Below are positions 17,624 through 26,540 of a stretch of 64,000 nt of DNA, one piece after another (the first letter of the stretch is position 1; every line of letters starts with the position of its first letter). Source of the stretch: Actinomycetes bacterium (GTDB taxonomy: Bacteria; Actinomycetota; Acidimicrobiia; Acidimicrobiales; Ilumatobacteraceae); NCBI GenBank assembly GCA_029782355.1, contig JAKOUY010000031.1:1-64000 (forward strand), read 5' to 3'. The notes beneath the pieces were generated by a model. That model was not told where the DNA came from, ran no database searches, and was given only the letters and a program-made list of their open reading frames with translations. Made by a program: the position numbers and the translations under genes.

Positions 17624-17986
17624 ATGAACGTCGCACAGCAGCGTCGCCAGGGGCGGATCGTCCGTCACCGGCGGGTTCGCAAGAAGATCGAGGGCACGGC
17701 CTCGCGGCCCCGCCTGGCCGTGTTCCGCTCGAACAAGCACATCGCCGTGCAGGTGATCGACGACGAGTCCGGCCGGACCTTGGCCGCGGCCTCGACCACC
17801 GAAGCCGCACTGCGCGCCAAGAGCGGCGCCACGGTGGCGGCTGCCGGCAAGGTCGGCCAGCTGATCGCCGAGCGGTCGAAGGCCGCCGGCGTCACCCAGG
17901 TCGTGTTCGACCGTGGCGGGTTCCACTACCACGGCCGTGTCGCCGCCGTCGCCGCGGCGGCCCGTGAAGCAGGTTTGGAGTTCTGA
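17624..17986 (+). CDS. rplR: Ribosomal protein L18
   Basis: The 120-residue protein includes [52 protein letters not shown] and the end [28 protein letters not shown], which is diagnostic for L18, the main 5S rRNA binder. The ATG at 17624 is used; a longer in-frame reading overlaps rplF. The stop overlaps the rpsE start by one base. Confidence 0.97.
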   Translation: MNVAQQRRQGRIVRHRRVRKKIEGTASRPRLAVFRSNKHIAVQVIDDESGRTLAAASTTEAALRAKSGATVAAAGKVGQLIAERSKAAGVTQVVFDRGGFHYHGRVAAVAAAAREAGLEF

Positions 17987-18582
17987 TGCCAGCGCCCAGC
18001 AACTTTGGTGGTCCCCGCAACGAGGAGCGCGCCCCGGACCCGTCCGGGCTGCGTGAGTCACGGGTCATCCACATCAACCGCGTCGCCAAGGTCGTCAAGG
18101 GCGGCCGGCGGTTCTCCTTCACCGCGCTGGTCGTGGTGGGCGACGGCAACGGTCGCGTCGGGCTCGGCTACGGCAAGGCCAAAGAGGTGCCCCTGGCCAT
18201 CCAGAAGGGCACCGAGGAGGCCAAGAAGAACCTGTTCGACGTGCCACTGGCCGGCAGCACGATCACCCACGAGATCATCGGCATCAACTCGGCCGGTCGG
18301 GTGCTCATGAAGCCTGCCGCTCCCGGTACCGGCGTCATCGCCGGCGGCGCGGCGCGGATCATCCTCGAGGAGGCCGGCGTGCACGACGTGCTGTGCAAGT
18401 CGCTCGGCTCGTCCAACTCGATCAACGTCGCCCGGGCCACGATCAACGGGTTGCAGATGCTGCAGCGTCCGGACGAGGTGGCCGCCCGCCGCGGCCTGTC
18501 GGCCGACGAGTTCGTCCCCAAGGGCGTGCTGCGGGCCTACAACGAGCGCAAGAAGGCGGTCGCCGCCGGGGAGACGCACTGA
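17986..18582 (+). CDS. rpsE: Ribosomal protein S5
   Basis: The 198-residue protein contains [49 protein letters not shown] and [37 protein letters not shown], the double-stranded RNA-binding and C-terminal domains of S5. It lines the mRNA entry channel and affects accuracy. It is coupled to rplR by a TGATG overlap and likewise to rpmD. Confidence 0.98.
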   Translation: MPAPSNFGGPRNEERAPDPSGLRESRVIHINRVAKVVKGGRRFSFTALVVVGDGNGRVGLGYGKAKEVPLAIQKGTEEAKKNLFDVPLAGSTITHEIIGINSAGRVLMKPAAPGTGVIAGGAARIILEEAGVHDVLCKSLGSSNSINVARATINGLQMLQRPDEVAARRGLSADEFVPKGVLRAYNERKKAVAAGETH

Positions 18583-18794
18583 TGGCCAGCTACAACGCCG
18601 ACAAGAGCTACGACGGCCCGACCCTGACCGTGCGTCAGGTGAAGAGCTGCACCCACGCCAAGCCGAAGACCCGCGGCACGATGCGCGCCCTCGGACTGCG
18701 CCGGGTTGGCGACAGCAACGTGCTGCCCGACCGCCCGGAGATCCGCGGCATGCTGGCCCGGGTTCCCCACCTCGTCGAAGTAACGGAGAAGTGA
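18582..18794 (+). CDS. rpmD: Ribosomal protein L30
   Basis: The 70-residue product has the L30 pattern LTVRQVKSCTHAKPKTRGTMRALGLRRVGDSNVLPDRPEIRGMLARVPHLVEV. An N-terminal extension of about 12 residues (ASYNADKSYDGP) precedes the core. The ATG overlaps the rpsE stop. Confidence 0.95.
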   Translation: MASYNADKSYDGPTLTVRQVKSCTHAKPKTRGTMRALGLRRVGDSNVLPDRPEIRGMLARVPHLVEVTEK

Positions 18795-18795
18795 G

Positions 18796-19290
18796 ATGCG
18801 CGTCGACGAACTGAGCCCGGCACCGGGCTCCACCACCCCCAAGAAGCGGGTTGGCCGAGGCATCGGCGGCAAGGGCGGCAAGACCGCCGGCCAGGGCACC
18901 AAGGGCCAGAAGGCCCGCGGCCGTGGCAAGGTGGCCCGCGGCTTCGAAGGTGGTCAGATGCCCCTCAAGCAGCGGGTCCCGAAGCTGAAGGGCTTCAACA
19001 ACCCGTTCCGTGTCGAGTACACCGCGGTGAACCTCGACCAGCTCGCCACGCTCGATGCCGCCGAGGTCGACCCCGACCTGCTGGTGGCCCGCGGCCTGGT
19101 CCGCCCGGGCTCCTTCGTCAAGATCCTCGCCCGTGGTGAGCTGAGCGCGGCGGTCGCCGTCCACGCCCACGCCGTGTCCAAGCAGGCCGAAGCAGCCATC
19201 ACGGCGGCAGGAGGTAGCGTCACCCTGGTGCCGCTGCCGTTCAAGCAGGGCCGCCCGCCGGTGTCCGGCAACCAGTTCACCAACCGCTGA
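18796..19290 (+). CDS. rplO: Ribosomal protein L15
   Basis: The 164-residue protein reads MRVDELSPAPGSTTPKKRVGRGIGGKGGKTAGQGTKGQKARG, then GFEGGQMPLKQRVPKLKGFNN. This glycine-rich, basic N-terminal extension threads into 23S rRNA. The C-terminal globular part ends in GGSVTLVPLPFKQGRPP. It starts 1 bp after rpmD and is followed by a 50-bp gap before secY. Confidence 0.97.
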   Translation: MRVDELSPAPGSTTPKKRVGRGIGGKGGKTAGQGTKGQKARGRGKVARGFEGGQMPLKQRVPKLKGFNNPFRVEYTAVNLDQLATLDAAEVDPDLLVARGLVRPGSFVKILARGELSAAVAVHAHAVSKQAEAAITAAGGSVTLVPLPFKQGRPPVSGNQFTNR

Positions 19291-19340
19291 CCACGACCCC
19301 GCCTCGGCGCTGATCGACCCCCTTCAGGAAGCGAGCCTGC

Positions 19341-20672
19341 GTGCTGTCGAACATCAAGAACGTGTTCAAGGTCCACGACCTGCGCAACAAGGTGCTGTTC
19401 CTGCTGGCGATGATCGCCCTGTACCGCCTCGGCGTCGCCATCCGCGTCCCCGGGATCGATCAGGACAACGTCAAGCGGTTCAAGGATCAGCTGGAGAAGG
19501 ACAACGGCGCGCTCGGGTTCCTCAACCTGTTCTCCGGCGGCGCCTTCGCCAGCTTCTCGATCTTCGCCCTCGGGATCATGCCGTACATCACGGCCAGCAT
19601 CATCATGCAGGTCCTCGGCGTGGTGATCCCCAAACTGGAGAAGCTGCAGAAGGAAGGGGCGGTAGGGCAGCGCAAGATCACCCAGTACACCCGCTACCTG
19701 GGCATTGCCATCGCCCTGTTGCAGGCCACCGCACTGACGTTCATCTTCGGCAAGGGCAACGGCAGCGCCTTCTTCGGTGCCGCCGCGCAAGCCCCGCACA
19801 TCCCGCTGCTGACCGGCAGCATGTGGCCTCGTGGCTACCTGGTGATCCTCACCCTGGTGGCCGGTACGGCGCTGTTGATGTGGATCGGTGAGCTGGTCGG
19901 CCAGCGTGGTATCGGCAACGGCATGTCGATGTTGATCATGGCGTCCGTGGTCAGCCGCTTGCCGTTCAGCTTCTACTCGATCCTCAAGGAGAAGAGCTGG
20001 GTCCCCTTCGTCGTGCTGCTGCTGGTCTCGGCAGGCATCGTCGTCGCCGTGGTTCGCGTCGAGCTCGCCCAGCGGCGGATCCCGGTTCAGTTCGCCAAGC
20101 GGGTCGTCGGCCGCCGGATGTACGGCGGGCAGAACACCTACATCCCGCTGAAGGTCAACCAGGCCGGCGTGGTGCCGATCATCTTCGCCAGCTCGGTGCT
20201 CATGCTGCCGGTGCTGATCAGCAACCTGCTCGGCTCGAACAGCGGCACCGGGTGGCGGGCCTCGATCCAGAAGTTCATCACCCGCTACCTGGTCAACGAC
20301 CGCGGCTGGTTGTACATCTCGCTGTTCGCCGTGATGATCGTGGCCTTCGCCTACTTCTACAACTCGATCGCCTTCGATCCGATCCGCCAGGCCGACCAGA
20401 TCCGTCGCCAGGGCGGCTTCATCCCCGGCATCCGCCCGGGGCCGCAGACCGAGCGCTATCTGGCCAAGGCGGTGAACCGAATCACCCTGCCCGGCGCCCT
20501 GTTCGTCGCCCTGCTGGCCATCACCCCGTACATCATCCTGTGGATCTTCGACGTCAAGAACTTCCAGTTCGCCGGCACCACCGTGCTGATCGCCGTCGGT
20601 GTGGCCATGGAGCTGATGCGCCAGATCGACAGTCAGCTGATGCAGCGCAACTATCAAGGGTTCCTGAAGTGA
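19341..20672 (+). CDS. secY: Protein translocase subunit SecY
   Basis: The 443-residue protein has ten transmembrane helices and SecY signatures: FSGGAFASFSIFALGIMPYITASIIMQVL (plug and TM2 region), GELVGQRGIGNGMSMLI and GFIPGIRPGPQTERYL. It forms the channel for Sec-dependent export and membrane insertion with SecE and SecG. The GTG start has AGGAAG upstream. Linkage to rplO and adk is the usual spc arrangement. Confidence 0.98.
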   Translation: MLSNIKNVFKVHDLRNKVLFLLAMIALYRLGVAIRVPGIDQDNVKRFKDQLEKDNGALGFLNLFSGGAFASFSIFALGIMPYITASIIMQVLGVVIPKLEKLQKEGAVGQRKITQYTRYLGIAIALLQATALTFIFGKGNGSAFFGAAAQAPHIPLLTGSMWPRGYLVILTLVAGTALLMWIGELVGQRGIGNGMSMLIMASVVSRLPFSFYSILKEKSWVPFVVLLLVSAGIVVAVVRVELAQRRIPVQFAKRVVGRRMYGGQNTYIPLKVNQAGVVPIIFASSVLMLPVLISNLLGSNSGTGWRASIQKFITRYLVNDRGWLYISLFAVMIVAFAYFYNSIAFDPIRQADQIRRQGGFIPGIRPGPQTERYLAKAVNRITLPGALFVALLAITPYIILWIFDVKNFQFAGTTVLIAVGVAMELMRQIDSQLMQRNYQGFLK

Positions 20673-20713
20673 GCGGCGCCACGCCGGTCGCGGAGCGCTG
20701 ACGGTAGGACCAC

Positions 20714-21370
20714 GTGGTCCCCGGTGCTCGACTGATCCTGCTCGGCCGCCAGGGGGCCGGCAAGGGCACGCAGTGCGCGCGGCTGTCGCGCCACTTCGTC
20801 GTCCCGCACATCTCCACCGGTGACGTGTTGCGCGCCGCGGTGCGCGAGGGCAGCGAACTGGGCCGGATGGCCAAGTCGGTGATGGACGGCGGCGGGCTGG
20901 TGGGCGACGAGATCATGGTCGGCATCGTCCGCCACCGCCTGTCGCAGACCGATGCGCAGGGACGTGGGTACATCCTCGACGGGTTCCCGCGCACGGTGCC
21001 CCAGGCGATCGCCCTCGACGAGATCACCGCCGATCGGCCGCTCGACGTGGTCATCGACCTGGAGGTGCCCAGCGAGCTGGTCCTCCAGCGGCTCTCCGCC
21101 CGGCGGGTGTGCCGGGACTGCGGGACCAACTACATCGCCACCGGCGCCGAGCATCTGCCGTGGCTGTGCGATGTCTGCGGCGGCGACGTCATGCAGCGCG
21201 ACGACGACACCCCCGAGGCCATCGGCAAGCGCCTCGACCTCTACGAGCAGCAGACCTCCCCGCTCATCGAGTTCTACGCCGAGACCGGCCGGCTGGTGGT
21301 GGTCGACGGGGTCGGCACGCCCGACCAGGTCTTCCACCGCCTGACCGACGCGGTCACCTCTCGTCGCTGA
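20714..21370 (+). CDS. adk: Adenylate kinase
   Basis: The 218-residue enzyme interconverts ATP + AMP and 2 ADP. It shows the P-loop GRQGAGKGTQ, the AMP-binding HISTGDVLRAAV, the DGFPRTVPQA motif and a LID domain with Cys pairs (CRDCG, CDVCG), so it is a long-LID, zinc-type form. The GTG at 20714 is 41 bp after secY. In many bacteria map and infA follow; here a convergent trpB2 gene lies 11 bp away and infA is at 42869, so the superoperon ends with adk. Confidence 0.97.
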   Translation: MVPGARLILLGRQGAGKGTQCARLSRHFVVPHISTGDVLRAAVREGSELGRMAKSVMDGGGLVGDEIMVGIVRHRLSQTDAQGRGYILDGFPRTVPQAIALDEITADRPLDVVIDLEVPSELVLQRLSARRVCRDCGTNYIATGAEHLPWLCDVCGGDVMQRDDDTPEAIGKRLDLYEQQTSPLIEFYAETGRLVVVDGVGTPDQVFHRLTDAVTSRR

Positions 21371-21381
21371 TCCGGCCGGGG

Positions 21382-22749
21382 TCAGCCGGCGATCACCGGC
21401 ACGCGCGACATGGCGTCGGCGACGGCCTCCTCGGACAGGTCGAGGTCGACCATCGTGCCGCTCAGGTAGGCCTCGTACGCCGCCAGATCGAGGTGTCCAT
21501 GGCCGCACAGCGCGGTCAGGATGACCTTCTCCTCCCCGGACTCCTTGCAGGCCAGCGCCTCGCGCACCGCGGCGGCGATGGCGTGGGTCGGCTCCGGGGC
21601 GGGGACGATGCCCTGGGTCCGGGCGAACTGCAAGGCCGCGGCGAAGCACTCCCGCTGGGGGATGGCGATGGCCTCGCACAGGCCGAGCTCGTAGATGTGC
21701 GACACCAACGGCGACATCCCGTGATAGCGCAGCCCGCCGGCGTGGATCGGGTCGGGGATGAAGTCGTGGCCCAGCGTGTGCATCTTCATCAGCGGGGTCA
21801 TCCCGGCGGTGTCGCCGAAGTCGTAGCGGTACTCGCCCTTGGTCAGGCTGGGGCACGCAGCCGGCTCGACGCAGCGGATCGTCGGGTTCATCGTCCCGGC
21901 CAGCTTCTCGCGCAGGAACGGGAAGGCCAGACCGCCGAAGTTTGACCCACCGCCGGTGCACCCCACCAGCACGTCGGGCACCTCGCCGAGCTTGCCGAGC
22001 TGCAGCAGTGCTTCCTCCCCGATGATCGTCTGGTGCATGAGGACGTGGTTCAGCACGCTGCCGAGGGCGTAGCGGGTGTTCGGGTCGGCCACCGCCATGG
22101 CGACGGCCTCGCTGATGGCGATGCCCAGGCTCCCTGGATGGTCGGGGTTCTGGGCCAGCAGGGAGCGGCCGTACTCGGTGACCTCGCTGGGGCTGGGATG
22201 CACGGTGGCGCCCCACACCTGCATCATCGTGCGCCGGTACGGCTTGGAGCGGTAGGACGCGGCGACCTGCCAGACCTCGCACTCCATGCCGTACTGCGCC
22301 GTGGCGAAGGCCAGTGCGGTGCCCCACTGGCCGGCACCGGTCTCGGTGGTCAGCTTGGTGATGCCTTCCTGGTGGTTGTAGTACGCCTGGGGCACCGACG
22401 TGTTCGTCTTGTGGCTGCCGCTCGGGCTGACGCCTTCGTACTTGTAGTAGATGCGCGCTGGGGTGTCGAGCAGCTGCTCGAGGCGCCGGGCGCGGAACAG
22501 CGGGCTCGGCCGCCACAGCCGGTAGACGTCGATGACCCCGCCGGGGATGTCGACGTAGCGGTCCTGGGAGACCTCTTGCATGATCAGCGCCATCGGGAAC
22601 AGCGGGGCGAAGTCGTCCGGGCCGGCCGGCTGCAGCGTGCCCGGATGCAGGGCGGGCGGGGGCGGGGAGGGCAGGTCGGGGATGACGTTGTACCACTGGG
22701 TGGGCATCTCGTCCTCGGACAGCAACACCTTGGTCACGGGTTCGCTCAT
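21382..22749 (-). CDS. trpB2: Tryptophan synthase beta-like protein, TrpB2 type
   Basis: The 455-residue PLP enzyme matches the TrpB2 branch: YYKYEGVSPSGSHKTN includes the PLP-Lys, followed by ETGAGQWGTALA, a GCTGGGSNFGG phosphate-binding loop and the GLRYHGMSPLVS segment typical of TrpB2. It would convert indole and serine to tryptophan; TrpB2 often works without a TrpA partner. No other trp gene is nearby, so a salvage or side role is possible. The ATG lies 8 nt after a TACGCT -10 element (22758-22763 on the complementary strand), giving a leaderless transcript. Confidence 0.92.
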   Translation of the reverse strand: MSEPVTKVLLSEDEMPTQWYNVIPDLPSPPPPALHPGTLQPAGPDDFAPLFPMALIMQEVSQDRYVDIPGGVIDVYRLWRPSPLFRARRLEQLLDTPARIYYKYEGVSPSGSHKTNTSVPQAYYNHQEGITKLTTETGAGQWGTALAFATAQYGMECEVWQVAASYRSKPYRRTMMQVWGATVHPSPSEVTEYGRSLLAQNPDHPGSLGIAISEAVAMAVADPNTRYALGSVLNHVLMHQTIIGEEALLQLGKLGEVPDVLVGCTGGGSNFGGLAFPFLREKLAGTMNPTIRCVEPAACPSLTKGEYRYDFGDTAGMTPLMKMHTLGHDFIPDPIHAGGLRYHGMSPLVSHIYELGLCEAIAIPQRECFAAALQFARTQGIVPAPEPTHAIAAAVREALACKESGEEKVILTALCGHGHLDLAAYEAYLSGTMVDLDLSEEAVADAMSRVPVIAG

Positions 22750-22813
22750 GGTGCGGCAGCGTAGACCGTCCGGGTTCGGGGGACGGCCGGGGCGGTCGCC
22801 GGGCCCGGCGGCG

Positions 22814-24103
22814 TCAGCGGGTGGCGACGCCGTCGACCACGACCGGGTGACCGTCGAAGATCGTGTGTCGGACCGAGCCGCGCAGCTCCATGCCGGCGTA
22901 GGGGGTGTTGCGGCTCTTGCTGGCCAGCTTGGCCGGCACCACGGTCCAGGTGGCGGCCGGATCGACCACCGCCAGGTTGGCCGGTTCGCCCGGGGTCACC
23001 GGCCGACCGTGGCGGTCGGCCAGTCCGGCGATGGCGGCCGGCTTCCAGCTCAGCGCGGCGATGATGTCCTCCAGCGGCATGTCCAGGTAGGTGAGGCTCA
23101 GGGCCAGCGCCGTCTCCAGGCCCAGCATCCCCGGTGGGGCCTGGTCGAGCGGGGCCTCCTTGGTCTCCGGGGCGTGCGGGGCGTGGTCCGTGGCGATGGC
23201 GTCGATCGTCCCGTCGGCCAGGCCGGCGCGCACCGCCTCGATGTCGGCGGCGGTGCGCAGCGGGGGATTGACCTTGAACACGGCGTCGTACCCGGCGAGC
23301 CGCTCGTCGGTCAACGTGAAGTGATGAGGCGTGGCCTCGGCGGTCACCCGCAGCCCGTCGGCCTTGGCAGCGCGCACCAGCGCCACGCTGCCCGCCGTGG
23401 AGAGGTGCAGGAGGTGCACCGGCGATCCGGTCAGGCGGGACAGCTCGATGTCGCGGTGGACCATCAGCTCCTCGGCCAGCGACGGCCATCCCGGGACGCC
23501 GAGCCGCGAGCAGCAGGCGCCCTCGTGCATGACCGCTCCCGCGGTCATCGCCGCGACCTCGCAGTGCTGGGCCAAGGTGATCCGAAGCGGCCCGGCGTAC
23601 TCCAATGCCCGGCGCATCAGCTGCGGGTCCTGGACGCCGGCCCCGTCGTCGGTGAACAGGCGGACGCCGGCGGCAGCCAGCTCGGCCAGGGGGGCCAGCG
23701 TCCGACCCTGGCGACCCACCGTGATGCATCCGCTGGGGACCACCTCGCACAGCCCGGCCCGCCGGCCCTGGGCGCGGACGAACTCGATGACGGCCACGCT
23801 GTCCTGGGCCGGGTCCGTGTTGGGCATGGCCACCACGGCGGTGAACCCACCGAGTGCGGCTGCCCGGCTCCCGGTCTCGATGGTCTCGGCTTCCTCCTTG
23901 CCGGGCTCGCGGAGGTGGACGTGGAGGTCGACGAAGCCCGGGCAGATCACGCACCCGGCAGCGTCGAGGACCACGTCGCCGGCGGCCGGGGCGATCGCCT
24001 CGTCCACCGCGGCGATCCGCCCGTCGTCGCCGATGGCCACGTCGGCCCGGCGTCGGCCGCCCTGGTCGAGCACCGTTCCGGCGGTGATGATCGTGCGTGT
24101 CAC
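22814..24103 (-). CDS. pyrC: Dihydroorotase
   Basis: The 429-residue amidohydrolase closes carbamoyl-aspartate to dihydroorotate. It has the zinc site DLHVHLREPG, a middle His in AQHCEVAA, LLHLSTAGSV and the catalytic ATDHAPHAPETK. This is the class I type found with aspartate carbamoyltransferase in Gram-positives. The start is the GTG at 24103 in a GTGA overlap with pyrB; the frame stays open upstream across pyrB but that part is a shadow. It is the last gene of pyrR-pyrB-pyrC. No carA/carB or other pyr genes are in the window. Confidence 0.95.
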   Translation of the reverse strand: MTRTIITAGTVLDQGGRRRADVAIGDDGRIAAVDEAIAPAAGDVVLDAAGCVICPGFVDLHVHLREPGKEEAETIETGSRAAALGGFTAVVAMPNTDPAQDSVAVIEFVRAQGRRAGLCEVVPSGCITVGRQGRTLAPLAELAAAGVRLFTDDGAGVQDPQLMRRALEYAGPLRITLAQHCEVAAMTAGAVMHEGACCSRLGVPGWPSLAEELMVHRDIELSRLTGSPVHLLHLSTAGSVALVRAAKADGLRVTAEATPHHFTLTDERLAGYDAVFKVNPPLRTAADIEAVRAGLADGTIDAIATDHAPHAPETKEAPLDQAPPGMLGLETALALSLTYLDMPLEDIIAALSWKPAAIAGLADRHGRPVTPGEPANLAVVDPAATWTVVPAKLASKSRNTPYAGMELRGSVRHTIFDGHPVVVDGVATR

Positions 24104-25038
24104 GCGTGTCCTTTCAGATCGGTGCCGGCACCGAGCAGGCGGAACAGCACGGCCATGCGGACGGCGACGCCGTTGGCCACCTGGTGGAGGATGACCGATC
24201 CGGGCAGCTCGCCGGGATCGACCACCATCTCCACGCCGCGGTTCATCGGGCCGGGATGCATGACCAGCGCGTGTCCGGGCAGCGCGCCGGCCCGGGCGGC
24301 GGTGAGCCCGTAGCAGGTGGAGTACTCGCGCAGGCTGGGCAGCAGCCCGTCGTCCATCCGCTCGCGCTGGACGCGCAGCAGGTACAGCACGTCGAGCTCG
24401 CCGAGGACCGAATCGAGATCGTGACTGACCTCGACCGGCCACGTCTCGACGTGGGTCGGGAGCAGGGTCGGCGGGGCGACGAGGATGACGCGGGCACCGA
24501 GCTTGGCGAAGGCGTCGACGTCGCTGCGGGCCACCCGGCTGTGCTTGACGTCGCCGACCACCGCCACGGTCAACCCGTCGAACCCGTCGCGGCGGTTGAG
24601 CCCGGTACGGATCGTGTAGCAGTCGAGCAGGGCCTGGGTGGGGTGCTGGTGCCAGCCGTCGCCGGCATTGATCACGCTGGCCGTGGTCCACGCGGTGAGC
24701 ATCTGCGGCACCCCGCTGCTGCGGTGGCGGACCACGAAGGCGTCGACGCCCATCGCCGTGATCGTCTCGATGGTGTCGCGCAGGCTCTCGCCCTTGTTGA
24801 CGCTGCTCGACGAGACGGCGAAGTTCAGCGTGTCGGCGCTCAGTCGCTTGGCGGCGGTGTCGAAGCTGGTGCGGGTGCGCGTGGAGTCCTCGAAGAACAG
24901 GCTGACGACGTTCTTGCCGCGCAACGCCGGGACCTTCGGGATCGGGCGCTGGCCGATCTCGACCATGTGATCGGTGAGGTCGAGCAGGTCGGTGATGTCG
25001 GCAGCGGACAGGTCGTCGATGGAGAGCAGGTGCTTCAC
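24100..25038 (-). CDS. pyrB: Aspartate carbamoyltransferase catalytic subunit
   Basis: The 312-residue enzyme has the carbamoyl-phosphate motif FFEDSTRTRTSF, the catalytic loop SSVNKGESLRDT, HPTQALLDCYTI and HPGPMNRGVE. It catalyses the first committed step of UMP synthesis. The start is the GTG at 25038, four bases of which overlap the pyrR stop, so the two are coupled. No regulatory subunit gene is present, as is usual when PyrR controls the operon. Confidence 0.96.
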   Translation of the reverse strand: MKHLLSIDDLSAADITDLLDLTDHMVEIGQRPIPKVPALRGKNVVSLFFEDSTRTRTSFDTAAKRLSADTLNFAVSSSSVNKGESLRDTIETITAMGVDAFVVRHRSSGVPQMLTAWTTASVINAGDGWHQHPTQALLDCYTIRTGLNRRDGFDGLTVAVVGDVKHSRVARSDVDAFAKLGARVILVAPPTLLPTHVETWPVEVSHDLDSVLGELDVLYLLRVQRERMDDGLLPSLREYSTCYGLTAARAGALPGHALVMHPGPMNRGVEMVVDPGELPGSVILHQVANGVAVRMAVLFRLLGAGTDLKGHA

Positions 25039-25547
25039 TCGATGACCACCCCATCGGCGGTGGCGGTGACGTTCTCGTCGCGCGAGGTCGGCAGGTTCTT
25101 GCCCACGTAGTCCGGGCGGATGGGCAGCTCGCGATGGCCGCGATCGACGATCACCGCCAGCTGCACGCTGCGCGGCCGGCCGTACTCGTTGAGCGCCTCC
25201 AGCGCAGCCCGCACGGTGCGCCCGGTGTAGAGCACGTCGTCGCACAGCACCACCGCTGCCCCGTCGAGGGCGAAGCCGATCTCGGTCACGCTGCCGGGCA
25301 CGATCGGGCGCAGGCCGACGTCGTCCCGGTGGAAGCTGACGTCCAGCGTGCCGATCGGCGGTGCCGCGCCGGCCGTGGCCAGCCGCTCGGCCAGCGCCTC
25401 GGCCACCCACACCCCGCCACGTTGCAGACCGACCAGCACCACGCCGTCGAGGCCGTGGTTGCGCTCGACGACCTCGTGGGCGATGCGGGTCAACGCCCGT
25501 CCGACATCGTCGGCACTCAGCACCTCGCGGCGGCGCGACCGCTCCAT
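25035..25547 (-). CDS. pyrR: Pyrimidine operon regulator PyrR (uracil phosphoribosyltransferase fold)
   Basis: The 170-residue protein has the type I PRTase motif VVLCDDVLYTGRTVRAAL and GLQRGGVWVAEAL. PyrR binds UMP and then a specific hairpin in pyr mRNA to lower expression; many also have weak Upp activity. The ATG at 25547 is chosen over a GTG two codons upstream because GAGGAG stands 5 nt before it. A PyrR-type hairpin (25557-25589) lies in the short leader and touches this Shine-Dalgarno, which indicates autoregulation of translation. Confidence 0.95.
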   Translation of the reverse strand: MERSRRREVLSADDVGRALTRIAHEVVERNHGLDGVVLVGLQRGGVWVAEALAERLATAGAAPPIGTLDVSFHRDDVGLRPIVPGSVTEIGFALDGAAVVLCDDVLYTGRTVRAALEALNEYGRPRSVQLAVIVDRGHRELPIRPDYVGKNLPTSRDENVTATADGVVIE

Positions 25548-25556
25548 CTGCACTCC

Positions 25557-25600
25557 TCACGTATGGCCTCACGGGACCATTTCACGTGACCCTCACTGTA
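25557..25600 (-). promoter_or_regulatory. pyrR promoter and PyrR-binding hairpin
   Basis: On the minus strand a TACAGT -10 element (25595-25600) predicts a start near 25588. The RNA then begins at once with TCACGT, a GAA bulge, ATGG, the loop TCCCGTGAGG, CCAT and ACGTGA (25589 to 25557). The lower 6-bp and upper 4-bp stems pair perfectly. The 5' purine bulge and the UCC-N-G-N-GAGG loop agree with the PyrR binding-loop consensus known from Bacillus and mycobacteria. The 3' strand overlaps the first bases of the GAGGAG ribosome-binding site, so bound PyrR would block translation. Confidence 0.8.
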
Positions 25601-25623
25601 GGTCCGGCACACCCCCCACCCGA

Positions 25624-25668
25624 ACTGATCATCGGATGTCGACGCCATGCCGACATTCGATGATCAGT
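25624..25668. terminator. Eighteen-base-pair hairpin at the 3' end of the FAH-family gene
   Basis: The arms 25624-25641 and 25651-25668 pair over 18 positions (17 Watson-Crick and one G-U) around a 9-nt loop, with outer sequence ACTGATCATCG/CGATGATCAGT. The stop codon of the FAH-family gene lies inside one arm. It separates that gene from the pyrR promoter and is AT-richer than its surroundings. It is likely a terminator or 3'-stabilising stem. Confidence 0.7.
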
Positions 25669-26515
25669 GAGAGCGGCGGGGCGGGCGGATGCCGCGGAAC
25701 TCCCAGTCGCCGCCGAGGGCCGTGCTCAGCACTTCCTCGCTCTCGGTGGGCTGGGCGCCACAGTCGTCGCGGATCGGGGCCGGGCCGGTGACGATGGTGT
25801 TGGTCAGCGCGCCGAGACCATCGACCTCCACGGTGACCACATCGCCCGGCTGGACCGGCCGGCTCATCGCCGGCGTGCCGCTGAAGATCAGGTCGCCGGG
25901 CAGCAGGGTGATGGTCCGGGCCAGGTCGGCGACCAGGTAGTGCATGTCCCAGGTCATCTCCGAGGTGTTGCCGTCCTGGCGGACCTCGCCGTTGACCAGG
26001 GTGCGGATCGAACGATCGTGGAAGTCCCAGTCGGTCACCAGCATCGGACCGACGGGGCACAGCGTGTCGCTGCCCTTGACCCGCAGCATCGAACCGGCGT
26101 CGGTGTCCCGGAAGTCGTGCAGGCCGTAGTCGTTGCCGATGGTGTACCCGGCGATGTAGGCCCCGGCCTCAGCAGGCGAGACGTTGCGGCACGGGCGGCC
26201 GATGACGATGACCACCTCGCCCTCGTAGTTCAGCCACTGGCATCGCTCCGGACGGACCACCTGGCCACGATGCCCGTTCAGCGCCGACGTCGGCTTGTGG
26301 AAGTAGGTCGGCGCCGGCGGCAGCGAGGTCTGGAACTCGGTCACCCGGCTGATGTGGTTGAGGTGGACGCAGAGGATCTTCGACGGCTCGGTGGGCGGCA
26401 GGTAGACCGCATCGGACTCGGCGATCCGCCGCCCGTCGGGCGCCACCAACTCCTCGCCCTCCGCGGTCACCACCGTGACCGACCCCTCCAGCAGGATGCG
26501 CGCGTACCGAGCCAT
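25664..26515 (-). CDS. Fumarylacetoacetate hydrolase (FAH)-family enzyme
   Basis: The 283-residue protein has a short N-terminal domain and the FAH catalytic domain (about 75-283), with metal-binding NYEGEVVIVIGR, GYTIGNDYGLHDFR and LLPGDLIFSGTP. The family includes hydrolases, hydratases, isomerases and decarboxylases acting on 2-oxo acids from ring-cleavage pathways, for example HpaG; the exact reaction cannot be read from sequence. The ATG is 6 nt after a TACAGT -10 element (26522-26527), a leaderless start. The MarR-type operator at 26541-26560 covers the -35 region, and the divergent gene shares it. Confidence 0.85.
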   Translation of the reverse strand: MARYARILLEGSVTVVTAEGEELVAPDGRRIAESDAVYLPPTEPSKILCVHLNHISRVTEFQTSLPPAPTYFHKPTSALNGHRGQVVRPERCQWLNYEGEVVIVIGRPCRNVSPAEAGAYIAGYTIGNDYGLHDFRDTDAGSMLRVKGSDTLCPVGPMLVTDWDFHDRSIRTLVNGEVRQDGNTSEMTWDMHYLVADLARTITLLPGDLIFSGTPAMSRPVQPGDVVTVEVDGLGALTNTIVTGPAPIRDDCGAQPTESEEVLSTALGGDWEFRGIRPPRRSH

Positions 26516-26540
26516 GACCTGACTGTAGCGTCCGTGAAAA

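Noticed and set aside
24104-25054. Fusion of dihydroorotase with an upstream domain
   Set aside because: The open frame upstream of pyrC is only an out-of-frame reading of pyrB; the GTGA overlap at 24100-24103 marks the real start.
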